A stretch of 44,157 nt of DNA from Edaphobacter sp. (GCA_025462755.1 JAOAPF010000463.1:1-44157); one strand, 5' to 3'; positions 16,252-25,190 are shown, counted from the first letter of the stretch. Translations and numbers: made by a program. The notes: a model not told the origin generated them from the sequence alone.

Positions 16252-16494
16252 ATGGCTGCAAGCCACGAAAACACCAGCAGCAACATGGGCAAGCCCGCCA
16301 TACCGGCCGTCGAATCTAATCCGCCTTCCAAAATAGATCCCACAGCACCTGCCGGCAGCGAAAACTCGCTGGGTGCGGAGAGCGTACGTGACGGTCGCCC
16401 CGCAAGCGACGACAGCACGGTCGAAGCAATGGACGAAGAGAGTCCCGACATCACCGGCACGTTGGACACCGCTACATCCAACGGCAGCGACTAA
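16252..16494 (+). CDS. Small acidic, probably disordered protein of unknown function
   Basis: 80 residues starting at ATG 16252, preceded by CAGGAGAG with about 8 nt spacing, one of the best ribosome-binding sites in the window. The sequence has almost no hydrophobic runs; it is rich in Ser, Pro, Ala, Asp, Glu and Gly, with no Cys or Trp (for example STVEAMDEESPDITGTLDTA), so it is predicted soluble, acidic and intrinsically disordered. I recognise no family. A candidate ECF-type promoter lies at 16073-16098, and an inverted repeat follows the stop. Small hydrophilic proteins under ECF control are often stress-related, but that is only a guess here. Confidence 0.6.
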   Translation: MAASHENTSSNMGKPAIPAVESNPPSKIDPTAPAGSENSLGAESVRDGRPASDDSTVEAMDEESPDITGTLDTATSNGSD

Positions 16495-16503
16495 TCTATC
16501 GAA

Positions 16504-16541
16504 GGCTCGGGACACAGAACAATAAGAACAAGCCCCGAGCC
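16504..16541. repeat. Inverted repeat GGCTCGGG / CCCGAGCC
   Basis: An 8-bp perfect stem (16504-16511 with 16534-16541) and a 22-nt A-rich loop, 10 bp after the stop of the small acidic protein. No T-run follows, so it is not a classical intrinsic terminator; it may be a transcript-end stabiliser, an attenuator or a protein-binding site. Confidence 0.4.
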
Positions 16542-16595
16542 ATGTGGCGCCCGCCAAAATGCCAAGGCCTGACGTCGCAAGTACCATAGAGACTA

Positions 16596-18245
16596 ATGCG
16601 CCGCCTCGCTCCCTCTAATCCAGTCTCTCTGCTCCTCCTCGTCACTGCTCTCTTCACCTTCCTCATCCAGTCCGGCGAGCTCGGCACCTCCGACACCACC
16701 CACCGTCTGCAAGTAGCCCACTCCCTCTGGACGGGTCAGCCTCAGGTCTTTCCCAACGAATACCCCGAGTTCGGGCTTCACGGACGCGGCGGCCGCCTCT
16801 ACGCCTGGTACGGTATCGGCCAATCCTTGCTCATGTTTCCACCCGACCTCGTCGCTTCCGCCGCAACCCATCTGCCGCTTTGGAGCAGCTACGCAAGCAC
16901 TCACGAACACCCATCCATCCGCAGCATCATCGTCAGCATCAGCACCAACATCCTCGTCAACGTCCTCACCGCCTTTGCCGCCTTCCACCTTCTCGGCCTG
17001 CTCGGCTTTTCAACGCGAGAATCCGTCGCCGGCACCCTGGCTCTGCTGTGCGCGACCACCCACCTCCACTACGCGCAGAACATGACGGAGAACAACTACA
17101 TACTGCTGCTCACCCTCACCGGCTTCGCCCTGCAATACAAATGGCTGGTGACCGGCAGCCGGCGCGCCCTCCTCTGGGGATCGGCAGCGCTGGGCCTCAA
17201 CCTCCTCACACGCCTCACCACCGCCCTCGACATCTTGGCCGCGGCCTGCTTCATCCTGCTTACGGTCCTGTTCGTTCGCCAGGAAAAATCTCAACACAAG
17301 GACATCTCCGGCGCGTCTGGACAAAAAGCCGCCACCACCGCAAACCCCGCCGATCACCACACCATCCGCACCTATCTGCGCACTGCTCTTCCCATCTACG
17401 CCGTCTTCTTCCTCCTCGATCGTCTCTATCAATTCATCCGCTTCGGCTCCTGGACCAACACCTACGTCGATATCTTCGCCCGCGAGCAGCGGCAGATGGA
17501 CCCATCGCTTCCCGCCAGCTTCCCATTCAACGGAGAATGGATTCGCACCGGCATCGACTCCGGCATCCTCGGTCCATTCCTCTCCCCCGTGAAGTCCGTC
17601 TTCCTGTTTGACCCAATGCTCCTGCTGGCTTTATCTCTCACCCCTCTTCTATGGAAGCGCCTGACGCCCGCGGTACAAGCATTTCTAGCTGCCACCTTCG
17701 TAATGCTCGGCGCCTACATCATCTTCTACGCCCGTTACTTCTGGTGGGCCGGCGACTTCGCCTGGGGCGATCGCTACATCTCAAGCGCGGTTGAACTCAC
17801 CACTCTGCTCGCCATCCCTCTCCTGCTCCGTTACCGAAAGGCTCTCGGCCGAACAATCTGGTATGCCGGGCTCACCATCACCGCCGTCAGTGCAGTCATC
17901 CAATGTGCATCTCTCGCCTTCTGGTTGCCGCTCGAGATCTACCAGCTGGAAACCTTCGGACCGCATACCTTTACCGTCCTTCTGCGTTTCAAGAACATCG
18001 CCGCATTCGCGCTGGGTCGGCGAGCCGCCTGGGGCCTCAACACCCCCGCCATGTTTGAGGACCCCTGGGATGCAGCCCACATCACTACATGGAATTTCCT
18101 GCCGTCCATGTTGCGCCACATCGGCGTCGCTCCACTTTGGGCGGTACACGTTCTCTATGGAGTCTGGCTCGCCATAGCCATTGCCTTGGTCTTCGCCTCA
18201 CTCAGGCTCGTCCGCCTCCTCCACCCCTCCGAAACAGACCGGTGA
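16596..18245 (+). CDS. Multi-pass membrane protein, GT-C glycosyltransferase-like
   Basis: 549 residues with about ten hydrophobic segments. After the first segment (about 8-24, VSLLLLVTALFTFLIQ) comes a loop SGELGTSDTTHRLQVAHSLW, which resembles the acidic first periplasmic loop of GT-C enzymes (ArnT/PMT type), and a second loop LHGRGGRLYAWYGIGQSLLM leading into further helices. The C-terminal third (KNIAAFALGRRAAWGLNTPA, TTWNFLPSM) has no motif I know. GT-C enzymes transfer sugars from polyprenyl-phosphate donors on the periplasmic side. The assignment is by topology and loop pattern, so it could also be an uncharacterised membrane protein. It is monocistronic, converging on the degenerate receiver gene. 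Confidence 0.7.
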   Translation: MRRLAPSNPVSLLLLVTALFTFLIQSGELGTSDTTHRLQVAHSLWTGQPQVFPNEYPEFGLHGRGGRLYAWYGIGQSLLMFPPDLVASAATHLPLWSSYASTHEHPSIRSIIVSISTNILVNVLTAFAAFHLLGLLGFSTRESVAGTLALLCATTHLHYAQNMTENNYILLLTLTGFALQYKWLVTGSRRALLWGSAALGLNLLTRLTTALDILAAACFILLTVLFVRQEKSQHKDISGASGQKAATTANPADHHTIRTYLRTALPIYAVFFLLDRLYQFIRFGSWTNTYVDIFAREQRQMDPSLPASFPFNGEWIRTGIDSGILGPFLSPVKSVFLFDPMLLLALSLTPLLWKRLTPAVQAFLAATFVMLGAYIIFYARYFWWAGDFAWGDRYISSAVELTTLLAIPLLLRYRKALGRTIWYAGLTITAVSAVIQCASLAFWLPLEIYQLETFGPHTFTVLLRFKNIAAFALGRRAAWGLNTPAMFEDPWDAAHITTWNFLPSMLRHIGVAPLWAVHVLYGVWLAIAIALVFASLRLVRLLHPSETDR

Positions 18246-18267
18246 TTTAACGGAGGCCGCCAACATG

Positions 18268-18297
18268 GTTATCCCACTGACCGTTATCCCACTGACC
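18268..18297. repeat. 15-bp tandem duplication at the end of the receiver-like gene
   Basis: GTTATCCCACTGACC occurs twice head to tail (18268-18282 and 18283-18297). On the minus strand each copy carries the codons for the C-terminal residues and a TAA stop; the first stop met is at 18286-18284, so the second copy is untranslated. Confidence 0.85.
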
Positions 18298-18694
18298 CAT
18301 ACGTGTCAGATTCAACCTGATCACCGATTGAATCGCCCTGCTGTCCTGGGCTCTCCAGGATCAGGCGGCAGTTCGCTACAAACTCGCGAGGAGGCACACT
18401 GCTTGATCTGTATTCGTTCTTTGATAGCTGCTGGAGCGAAAGCAGCTCGCTGGTCAAAAACAGAATGCGAATCCCGGGCCACCGTCGCCGAAGTTCCTCG
18501 ACAATCGCCTTCTTGTCTCCTTCCGCCAACGACCGTCCGATGACGCCAAGGCCAAAAGCGGACTCGTCGGGCAACGATGCAATCTCCTCCGGAGTGCACG
18601 TCGAGACAACAGCAAATCCAGCCCTGACCAGCACGAAATAACGTGTTTGCAACAGCGAAGGTTCATCCCCACAAATCAAAATGCGACCTGACAT
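18284..18694 (-). CDS. Degenerate response-regulator receiver domain protein
   Basis: 136 residues, with GAGG 7 nt before the ATG. A single CheY-like fold is suggested: RILICGDEPSLLQTRYFVLV (beta-1 with an Asp-Glu pair), FGLGVIGRSLAEGD (beta-3) and GIRILFLTSE (beta-4). At the end of beta-3, where receivers carry the phospho-acceptor Asp, this protein has Gly53, and no clear conserved Lys follows beta-5. It is probably a phosphorylation-independent pseudo-receiver acting by protein contact. There is no output domain and no adjacent kinase. It is divergent from a 62-residue small gene, sharing a 189-bp intergenic region, which suggests joint control. Confidence 0.75.
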   Translation of the reverse strand: MSGRILICGDEPSLLQTRYFVLVRAGFAVVSTCTPEEIASLPDESAFGLGVIGRSLAEGDKKAIVEELRRRWPGIRILFLTSELLSLQQLSKNEYRSSSVPPREFVANCRLILESPGQQGDSIGDQVESDTYGSVG

Positions 18695-18815
18695 GCCCAG
18701 CCCTCAATAACCGCAGATTTGCTACAAAGCTTCCGAACCGTATCCATCGTTCTTAGGTTGAGCAGATAACTCTAAAACACCGTCCAACTCATAATCTGTC
18801 GGCTGCATCACATAA

Positions 18816-18835
18816 CGGCGGCAGGACAGCCGCCG
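18816..18835. repeat. GC-rich hairpin upstream of the 62-residue small gene
   Basis: CGGCGGC (18816-18822), loop AGGACA, GCCGCCG (18829-18835): a perfect 7-bp stem about 48 nt before the GTG at 18884. No T-run follows. A flanking direct repeat GCATCACA lies near 18805 and 18848. It could be a leader structure or a binding site. Confidence 0.5.
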
Positions 18836-18883
18836 CCACCTCTTGCCGCATCACAGCATGCATTCTTCGGCGCGGAGGCGCTT

Positions 18884-19072
18884 GTGTCTTCTGAAAAAAA
18901 ACCAGAGCTAATCTACAACATCTCAAATGGAATAGAGGCTTTAGGAAATCTAATTTACCTTATTTGTGAAGAGGCCGACCACCCACCCCAAGTCCGCCAC
19001 TATGCAACCATGTGTGAAGAACGCCTCCGATTCATGGCCAGCCTCGTGAACGCAACACACGAACAACCCTGA
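18884..19072 (+). CDS. Small conserved-looking protein of unknown function (62 aa)
   Basis: The GTG start is preceded by GGAGG with 5 nt spacing, a near-perfect ribosome-binding site that fixes the start. The protein is helical and amphipathic in appearance: an N-terminal basic/acidic stretch, a hydrophobic helix about 11-28 (YNISNGIEALGNLIYLICEE) and a second helix about 36-57 (VRHYATMCEERLRFMASLVN). It has two Cys (28 and 44) but no CxxC. The codons are more AT-rich than in neighbouring genes, which may reflect selection near the start or transfer. I recognise no family. It is divergent from the degenerate receiver gene and convergent with topoisomerase IB. Confidence 0.6.
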   Translation: MSSEKKPELIYNISNGIEALGNLIYLICEEADHPPQVRHYATMCEERLRFMASLVNATHEQP

Positions 19073-19138
19073 TTCCGGCGTGCTAAATACCAGTAAAACC
19101 CAGAACTAGCCCGGCCCTGCGCGGCACAGGGGGAAGCT

Positions 19139-20227
19139 TTACGCAACGGCCTTCTCCACCTGCCGCCGCAGCAATTTAAGCAGCGCCTCCTCGTGAAGCC
19201 GCAGAGCCGTCCGTTCCGCCGCTTCCTCCTCCTCCTGCACCCGCCGCTTCATTCCCTCCAATATCGCTCCACTCATATAACAATCCAGCACCACCGGATG
19301 CACATAACACTTCCGGCAGATCGACGGCGTATTCCCCAGCCGGGCCGCCACCTGCTTGATCGCCTGCACCACGTTCTTCTTGGCCTGGGTCTCCGACTCG
19401 AACCTCTCAAAATCCCACAGGATCTCGCATGCCAGCACCGTCCCCGCCCAGGTCCGAAAGTCCTTCGCCGTAAACTCCTGCCCCGAAACCTCCCGCAGAT
19501 ACTCATTCACATCTGCCGAATCCACCGAGTGCCGTGTCCCGTCCCTGTCAACATACTGAAACAGCTCGTACCCCGGAATATCATGGCACCGTTGCACAAT
19601 CCTCGCCAGCCGCCGGTCCCTGATGTCGACCGTATGCTGCACCCGGCTCTTCCCCTGAAAATGAAACGTCACGGTAGACCCATCCACATCCACATGCTTG
19701 TTCCGCATCGTCGTCAGCCCGTACGATCCGTTCTGCCGCGCATACTCCTCGTTCCCCACCCGAATCAGAGTCGTCTCCATCAGCCGCACAATGGTCGCCA
19801 GCACCTTCGCCCGCGGCAGCCCTGGCAACCCCAGGTCCTCCTCGACCCGTTCGCGAATCGTCGGCAGCGCCGCCCCGAAGATCATCATGCGTTCGTACTT
19901 GGTCTCGTCCCGCACCTCGCGCCACCGCGGATGATACCGGCTCTGCTTCCTCCCCCGCGCATCCCGCCCGGTGGCCTGCAGGTGTCCCTTCGGATTGCTG
20001 CAGATCCAAACTCCCGTCCATGCCGGAGGAATCACCAGCGACTTGATCCGCGCCAGAGTTTCCTTATCCCGAATCCGTTTCCCGTCCGCGTCCACGTAGT
20101 AAAAGCCCTTCCCCGCCCGCTTCCTTCGAATACCAGGCTGGGTATCGAACACATAACGCAATCCCGCCGCCTTTGCCGATTCAACAGGGTCAGTAACAAT
20201 CTCTATGGTTTGCTTTGTTCGCGGCAA
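19139..20227 (-). CDS. DNA topoisomerase IB (poxvirus-like)
   Basis: 362 residues from a TTG start with GGGGAA about 7 nt upstream. The N-terminal domain (about 15-90, with DADGKRIRDKETLARIKSLV and PPAWTGVWIC) and the catalytic domain (about 95-330) match bacterial homologues of the vaccinia enzyme. Visible elements include LIRVGNEEYARQNGSYGLTT (first catalytic Arg), FHFQGKSRVQH (Lys), DFRTWAGT (second Arg) and the nucleophile Tyr308 in CRKCYVHP. It relaxes supercoils by a transient 3'-phosphotyrosyl nick without ATP or metal. The C-terminal tail (about 325-362) is a charged helix rich in Glu and Arg. No operon partner. Confidence 0.95.
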   Translation of the reverse strand: MPRTKQTIEIVTDPVESAKAAGLRYVFDTQPGIRRKRAGKGFYYVDADGKRIRDKETLARIKSLVIPPAWTGVWICSNPKGHLQATGRDARGRKQSRYHPRWREVRDETKYERMMIFGAALPTIRERVEEDLGLPGLPRAKVLATIVRLMETTLIRVGNEEYARQNGSYGLTTMRNKHVDVDGSTVTFHFQGKSRVQHTVDIRDRRLARIVQRCHDIPGYELFQYVDRDGTRHSVDSADVNEYLREVSGQEFTAKDFRTWAGTVLACEILWDFERFESETQAKKNVVQAIKQVAARLGNTPSICRKCYVHPVVLDCYMSGAILEGMKRRVQEEEEAAERTALRLHEEALLKLLRRQVEKAVA

Positions 20228-20564
20228 CGTCGTTTCCCCAGGGCCTCTCTGAGACCCTTGGATGCAAATATTGCCCCCGCGTCTCCCCGCCGATCAATGA
20301 AGTGGGAATCGCGAAAATCACCGGCGTATTTTTCATTCAAGAAAAGAAGACCGTCGATTCACCGCACCGTTCCCCGCAAACTCACCGCGGAAGTACGATG
20401 TTCTGCGAGCCATCTTCCCCCAGCCTGATAGAAATAGAAAGACCCAGCCCCAGCCCTAAAAAAATACCAGTTCCGCGCCTCGCCCAAGGCAAGTCGGCAG
20501 GGAACGCATATAAGTGTGTTAGCGTACCAGTCAATCCAATCTCAAGCTCCTCGAGGCTATTGAA
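20228..20564. other. Intergenic region between divergent topoisomerase and membrane-protein genes
   Basis: About 340 bp that must hold both promoters. I see no gene and no strong repeat, apart from the palindrome CCTCGAGG (20549-20556), which contains the GAGG ribosome-binding site of the downstream membrane protein. Confidence 0.5.
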
Positions 20565-21272
20565 ATGTCAAAGGATAGACAGACAGTCGGAACTGATGGA
20601 CTCCCCCTTCCCATCCTGCCGGCCGAACGCGATGCGCGCGTCTGGGCTCGCCTGGTGCGCGTCATGTTCTACACCCCCGGTTTCATGGGCCTGTTGCTGA
20701 TCAAAACTGGAGAGCCCGCAAGCTTCGGCATCACCGTCGAGCTGCTCATGCTGTCCAGTGCAGCCGCGATCGTCGGCGGCCTGTTCATTGGCGCCGAATC
20801 AACCGGGGCCGGTGCCGACACCTCCTCCAAAATCGGCGTATGGAGCGGATGCCTCGTGCTCGAGCTGCTCGCCGTCGTGCCCTTCCTCAGCGCTATACCC
20901 GCGCTCTTCCATGAACTCGCATCTAGTAATCTCCTGCACTCCCATGCGCCAGGTGCTGTCGACGTCGCCCTGGGAGCCTCCGAACTGCTGCCAATGATCG
21001 CCATCCTGCCGTTCCTCCTCTATCAGCTCTCAGGCTTCGGCACCCTGCACTTTGTCGTCTCAAAGGCGGCGAACTGGATCATCAACACCGTGATTCTCCT
21101 CTTGATCATCGCCAGCTACGTCTTCTATCGCCAAGGCGACTACGGCCTGGAAAAGAAGTTCGCCGGAGCCTTGGTAATCATCATGGCGTTCACCGTCTTG
21201 TATGGAGTCCTGAAGCTCAAGCAGATGCAGGCGAACTACGACGCCCGCGCCCCGCAAAAAGCTCCGAAGTAG
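20565..21272 (+). CDS. Membrane protein of unknown function
   Basis: 235 residues, with GAGG 8 nt before the ATG; the site lies inside the palindrome CCTCGAGG. About six hydrophobic segments: near 30-47, 55-77, 92-115, 143-162, 170-188 and 198-217. No catalytic or binding motif is visible; the loop after segment 2 is Gly/Thr/Ala-rich and the C-terminus is short and basic (ARAPQKAPK). I do not recognise the family. It is a single gene between topoisomerase IB and the long region upstream of the TonB-dependent receptor. Confidence 0.65.
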   Translation: MSKDRQTVGTDGLPLPILPAERDARVWARLVRVMFYTPGFMGLLLIKTGEPASFGITVELLMLSSAAAIVGGLFIGAESTGAGADTSSKIGVWSGCLVLELLAVVPFLSAIPALFHELASSNLLHSHAPGAVDVALGASELLPMIAILPFLLYQLSGFGTLHFVVSKAANWIINTVILLLIIASYVFYRQGDYGLEKKFAGALVIIMAFTVLYGVLKLKQMQANYDARAPQKAPK

Positions 21273-21897
21273 CCGGCAGCCAGACCTGAGCCCGCAGCCC
21301 GACGCAGAAGGACACAACACCAGGCAGCACGACATAGAGGCGCGTGCACAAAAGCCACGTGGACGGTACCTCCCGCGAACACCTCTCCTCTCAATCAGGA
21401 GATCGGCGCAACAATACCAATTTCAATAGACAAGCTGATCTCTCAGGAGATCCGACAAACTTCCACCGTCTACTGGTCACCGTTCACACTAGGTTCATCC
21501 CCATAAAGTAAACATTCGTCACAGGCTATAGTTAACCAAAGAAGGGGTCGGTTGATTCTCTAAATAAATGGAGATCGTTAGAATTTGTGCTGGCGTTCTG
21601 TTATTTCGTCACGCATGGCCTTCACATCTCCTCTCCGTCACAATACCTTCCGTCACAGGCTCATGCCTTCTCGTCACATATATCGATCTCCATCGCTCTT
21701 CGGACACTCACTTGCACAGTTCATTCGCACTGAGGCCAGTGAAGTCTCTGCAGAAACGCATGGGAAGCCGGCGAATACAACTCCGTCTCTTGGGGGAGGC
21801 AGGACCGAGAGTTGAAGCGCGATTCCAGCCGCCGCCGGCTCCATCATGCAGGTAATCGCGCCACATGCTTGTTTGCAAAAATTTCAAGGAGAAGAAA
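21273..21897. other. Long leader region of the TonB-dependent receptor gene
   Basis: About 625 bp without a credible gene; short open frames at 21568-21855 lack a ribosome-binding site and family resemblance. Its striking content is a run of CGTCAC hexamers (listed separately). The receptor gene's promoter is presumably here, giving a long untranslated leader if it lies near the repeats. Confidence 0.5.
21517..21677. repeat. Cluster of CGTCAC hexamers upstream of the receptor gene
   Basis: CGTCAC occurs at 21517, 21607, 21635, 21651 and 21672 (first bases), the last four within 71 bp. The copies at 21517 and 21651 extend to CGTCACAGGCT. Such clustering of one hexamer in a single orientation suggests a multi-site operator, although chance is not excluded. 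Confidence 0.4.
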
Positions 21898-24800
21898 ATG
21901 AAGTTGAAGGGAATTGTTGTATCTGCCTTAACATTGTTTCTGGTCTTGGCATCTATCGTTCCAGCTACCGCACAAACCAGCAAAGGAATCCTCGCCGGCA
22001 TCGTGCGCGACAAGACCGGCGCTGTCATTCCCGGCGCGAAGGTCACCCTCACCTCGCAGGACACCAGCGAGGCCCGCGGCGTCGTAGCCGACGAGCGTGG
22101 AGCTTACCGCATCGACGCAGTCAACCCCGGCCGCTACACCATCAGCGCACAAGCCGGCGGCTTTCAAACCGCGAATACCCACGACATCAACATAGTCCCA
22201 TCGATTGTCACAACCTACGATCCAGTCCTCGCCGTCGGCGAAGTGTCGCAAGCCGTAAACGTCGAGGCTAATAGCAACAACATCAACACCGAAAACGGAC
22301 AGCTATCCAGCACCATCAGCACCTCTGAGCTCGCAAATGTCCCCATCGTCACATTGAATCCAATCGAATTGCTGCAGACAGTGCCCGGCGTTCAAATCGT
22401 CGACCAGAACCTCGGCATCGGCGGTGTCGGCGGCAACTTCTATCAGATTGAGGTGAATGGAGCGCGCCCGCGCAGCAACAACTTCATGATGGACGGCCAG
22501 GACATCAACGACGTCGGCATAGGGGGCCAGGCTTTCAGTATCAACATCCCCGACGCCTACCAGAGCATCACCGCCCTGACGAACTCCTCTTCGGCAGAGT
22601 ATGGCCGCTCAGGGGGTGCCGTGGTCAATCTCATCACCAAGGCCGGCACCCACCAATATCACGGCAATGTATGGGAGCTCTACACGGGCTCCGGTCTCGA
22701 CTCCCTCGACGGCATTACGCGTCAAGGCAAGCCCTACACCTCCAATCCCAAGGCGCGTTATGACCAGCACCAGATCGGCTTCACCATCGGCGGCCCCATC
22801 TGGAAAAATAAAGTTTACGGATTCGGCGCAGCCCAGTTCTCGCGCTTCTACGGCAATACCCAGCCCGGTTCCGTCGAACTCCCCGACGCCGCCGGCTACG
22901 CGCAGTTGACAGCCATCGGCGGGCCACAGGTCGCTCTGCTCGACAGCTACCTCTCCGGAGGGAAATACCTCACCTCCTACACCAACGTCGGCGCAGCCAA
23001 TGCTTACAAGATCAGCCCGCGACCCGGTTGCACCGCAGGCTGCTCCATTTCAACTTCCTTGTTTGAGCGTCCTCCCGTGCCGCTACAGCAACCCGACACC
23101 CAGTGGCTCTATCGCATCGATTTCATCCCTTCAGCGAAAGACTCATTCAGCTTCCGCTATCTGCACGACCGCTCCAACTTCAATCCCTATCTCGGGCTGA
23201 ACTCCTCAGGCCTGCCCGGCTTCGATGCTGAAGTAGGCGGACCCGCCGAAGTCGCCCAGGGAACATGGACGCACGTGTTCACGCCGCGTATGCTCAACGA
23301 GCTGCGCGCCTCCGAAACCCGCGTCAATTTTCTCTTCCAGCCCACGCCGGAAACCCTGGCCAATCCGCTGTCGAAGAACTCCAACATCACCTTCAGCGGC
23401 CAGGGTTTCGGTGGAACCAACCCCCTCGGCATCTCGCAGAACATGCCGCAGGGAACCAACGAAGAGCTCTACCAGTTTCAAGACACCGTCAGTTGGACGC
23501 ACGGTCGCCATACGCTTCGCTTCGGTGCCGACGTAGGGCGTCAAATTGAAACCGACATCGTCGCGCAGAACGCTCTCGGCGGCCTCCTCTTCGCCAAAGG
23601 CGGCGCCTTGTCTGCTCTGGATAACTTCCTCGACAACTACCTCGGCGCATCCGGTTCAGCCGGAAAAACCTTCGGCCCAACCCGCATCGATCCGCATACC
23701 TGGAAGAGCGCATTCTTCATTCAGGATGACGTCAAGCTGACATCCGACCTGACCATCAACGCCGGCTTCCGCTATGACTATCTCACTCCTCCGGAAAACT
23801 CCCTGCCGTACCCGGCTCTTGATCTCAACAATCCATTCGCTCCAGTCAATACCGTCGTCAAAGCGAAGAGCGACACCAACAACGTAGCCCCGCGCTTCGG
23901 CTTCGCATGGAACCCTCACGGCGCCTTCTTCAACGACGGCAAAACCGTCTTCCACGGTGGCATCGGCGCTTTCTACGACACCGACTTCACCAATATCGCC
24001 ACCAACGGAGCACAGTCTTCGCCGAACGCTCCCACAGGCCTCCTCACCTCCACCACCGGTCGCGGTCTCGCGAATGCAACTTCATTGATAGGCACTATCT
24101 CACCCGTCCTAAGTCCCACGTCGTCCGTGCTGAGCATCTCCAGCAACCTGGTCAATCCTCTTACATGGCAGTGGAACGTCGGCATGGAGCGCCAACTCCC
24201 CGCGCAGATCAAGCTCACCGTCAACTACGTCGGCAATCACGGCGAGAAGCTCTACGCCAATCAACAGCTCAACTACTTCATCAACGGATCACGCATCAAC
24301 CCGACGCGCAATGCCATCAACGTGCGCGCCAACCGCGCCGATTCCGAATACAACAGTCTTCAGACGGAAGTCTCCCGCCAGTTCTACCGCGGCGTATTCT
24401 TCCGCGTAGCCTACACCTACGGAAAGGCCCTTGACGACGCCTCGGATGTATTTGCAACCTTCGCATCGCCCACATCCTACTCGGCAAACCTCTCACCCAA
24501 CGGCCTGAGGCAGGATTGGGGCCCCTCCGTCTGGGACCACCGTCATTACGTGTCATTTAGTTACGTCTGGTCCCCCGCAGGATTCCACTCCAGCAACGCC
24601 GCGGGAGATCTGTTCCTGAGCGCCTTCACGCGTCACATCACGATCTCCGGAACCACCCAGTTGCAGTCCGGCTATCACAGCACGTTCAACGTCAGCGGCC
24701 AGGATATGAACCTTGACGGCAGCACGGCCAACGACCGTCCACTCGTTGGCAATACAGGCAGACCGATCGACACCGCCGGCTTTGACGGATACTACTTTGG

Positions 24801-25170
24801 CCCCGGCTTCAAACCCGGTGTCTACTACGACGCCGTAACCGGCGACCCGACCACAGCGGACAAAGTACATTGGCTCGTACCCCACGGACCGCAATTCACA
24901 ACCCAGGAAGTGGGACGCAACAGCTTCGTCAACCCCAGCGCACAGTATTGGAACATTTCCGCAGAGAAGGATGTTCCGTCGACATGGCTGCACTTTGAGC
25001 GAGGCATGTTCGTCTTCCGCGCCGAGGCGCAGAACTTTACCAACCACAACAACATCGCTCCGCTCGACATCAACCTGTTCGATATCGGCACCAGTAGCTA
25101 TCTCAATAAGCAGAATGCGGTCGAACCAACCTTCCGTCACCTGCTGCTGTGGGCGAAGTTCCAGTTCTAG
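21898..25170 (+). CDS. TonB-dependent receptor, Oar-like, with carboxypeptidase regulatory domain
   Basis: 1090 residues; AAGGAG 6 nt upstream fixes the ATG at 21898, and the in-frame ATG at 21865 lacks such a site. A signal peptide (about 1-26, ending ATAQ) precedes a CarboxypepD_reg domain (about 28-110, GILAGIVRDKTGAVIPGAKV). A plug region follows (about 140-240, VPGVQIVDQNLGIGG, MMDGQDINDVGIGG, SSAEYGRSGGAVVNLITKAG), then a long beta-barrel ending in the aromatic C-terminus WAKFQF expected for outer-membrane insertion. These Oar/SusC-like receptors import large ligands, often glycans or siderophores, using TonB energy; the ligand is not evident and no SusD partner is present. Downstream lie an intrinsic terminator, a Sel1 protein and a LytS/LytTR pair. 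Confidence 0.95.
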   Translation: MKLKGIVVSALTLFLVLASIVPATAQTSKGILAGIVRDKTGAVIPGAKVTLTSQDTSEARGVVADERGAYRIDAVNPGRYTISAQAGGFQTANTHDINIVPSIVTTYDPVLAVGEVSQAVNVEANSNNINTENGQLSSTISTSELANVPIVTLNPIELLQTVPGVQIVDQNLGIGGVGGNFYQIEVNGARPRSNNFMMDGQDINDVGIGGQAFSINIPDAYQSITALTNSSSAEYGRSGGAVVNLITKAGTHQYHGNVWELYTGSGLDSLDGITRQGKPYTSNPKARYDQHQIGFTIGGPIWKNKVYGFGAAQFSRFYGNTQPGSVELPDAAGYAQLTAIGGPQVALLDSYLSGGKYLTSYTNVGAANAYKISPRPGCTAGCSISTSLFERPPVPLQQPDTQWLYRIDFIPSAKDSFSFRYLHDRSNFNPYLGLNSSGLPGFDAEVGGPAEVAQGTWTHVFTPRMLNELRASETRVNFLFQPTPETLANPLSKNSNITFSGQGFGGTNPLGISQNMPQGTNEELYQFQDTVSWTHGRHTLRFGADVGRQIETDIVAQNALGGLLFAKGGALSALDNFLDNYLGASGSAGKTFGPTRIDPHTWKSAFFIQDDVKLTSDLTINAGFRYDYLTPPENSLPYPALDLNNPFAPVNTVVKAKSDTNNVAPRFGFAWNPHGAFFNDGKTVFHGGIGAFYDTDFTNIATNGAQSSPNAPTGLLTSTTGRGLANATSLIGTISPVLSPTSSVLSISSNLVNPLTWQWNVGMERQLPAQIKLTVNYVGNHGEKLYANQQLNYFINGSRINPTRNAINVRANRADSEYNSLQTEVSRQFYRGVFFRVAYTYGKALDDASDVFATFASPTSYSANLSPNGLRQDWGPSVWDHRHYVSFSYVWSPAGFHSSNAAGDLFLSAFTRHITISGTTQLQSGYHSTFNVSGQDMNLDGSTANDRPLVGNTGRPIDTAGFDGYYFGPGFKPGVYYDAVTGDPTTADKVHWLVPHGPQFTTQEVGRNSFVNPSAQYWNISAEKDVPSTWLHFERGMFVFRAEAQNFTNHNNIAPLDINLFDIGTSSYLNKQNAVEPTFRHLLLWAKFQF

Positions 25171-25190
25171 TTCTTCTCCTTTTTCTTAAG

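Noticed and set aside
19193-20428. 411-codon open frame antisense to topoisomerase IB
   Set aside because: Product is Arg/Pro/His-rich without domains; it is the mirror of a GC-rich gene whose catalytic motifs are all on the other strand.
21568-21855. 95-codon frame in the receptor leader
   Set aside because: Overlaps the CGTCAC cluster, with no ribosome-binding site or family resemblance.
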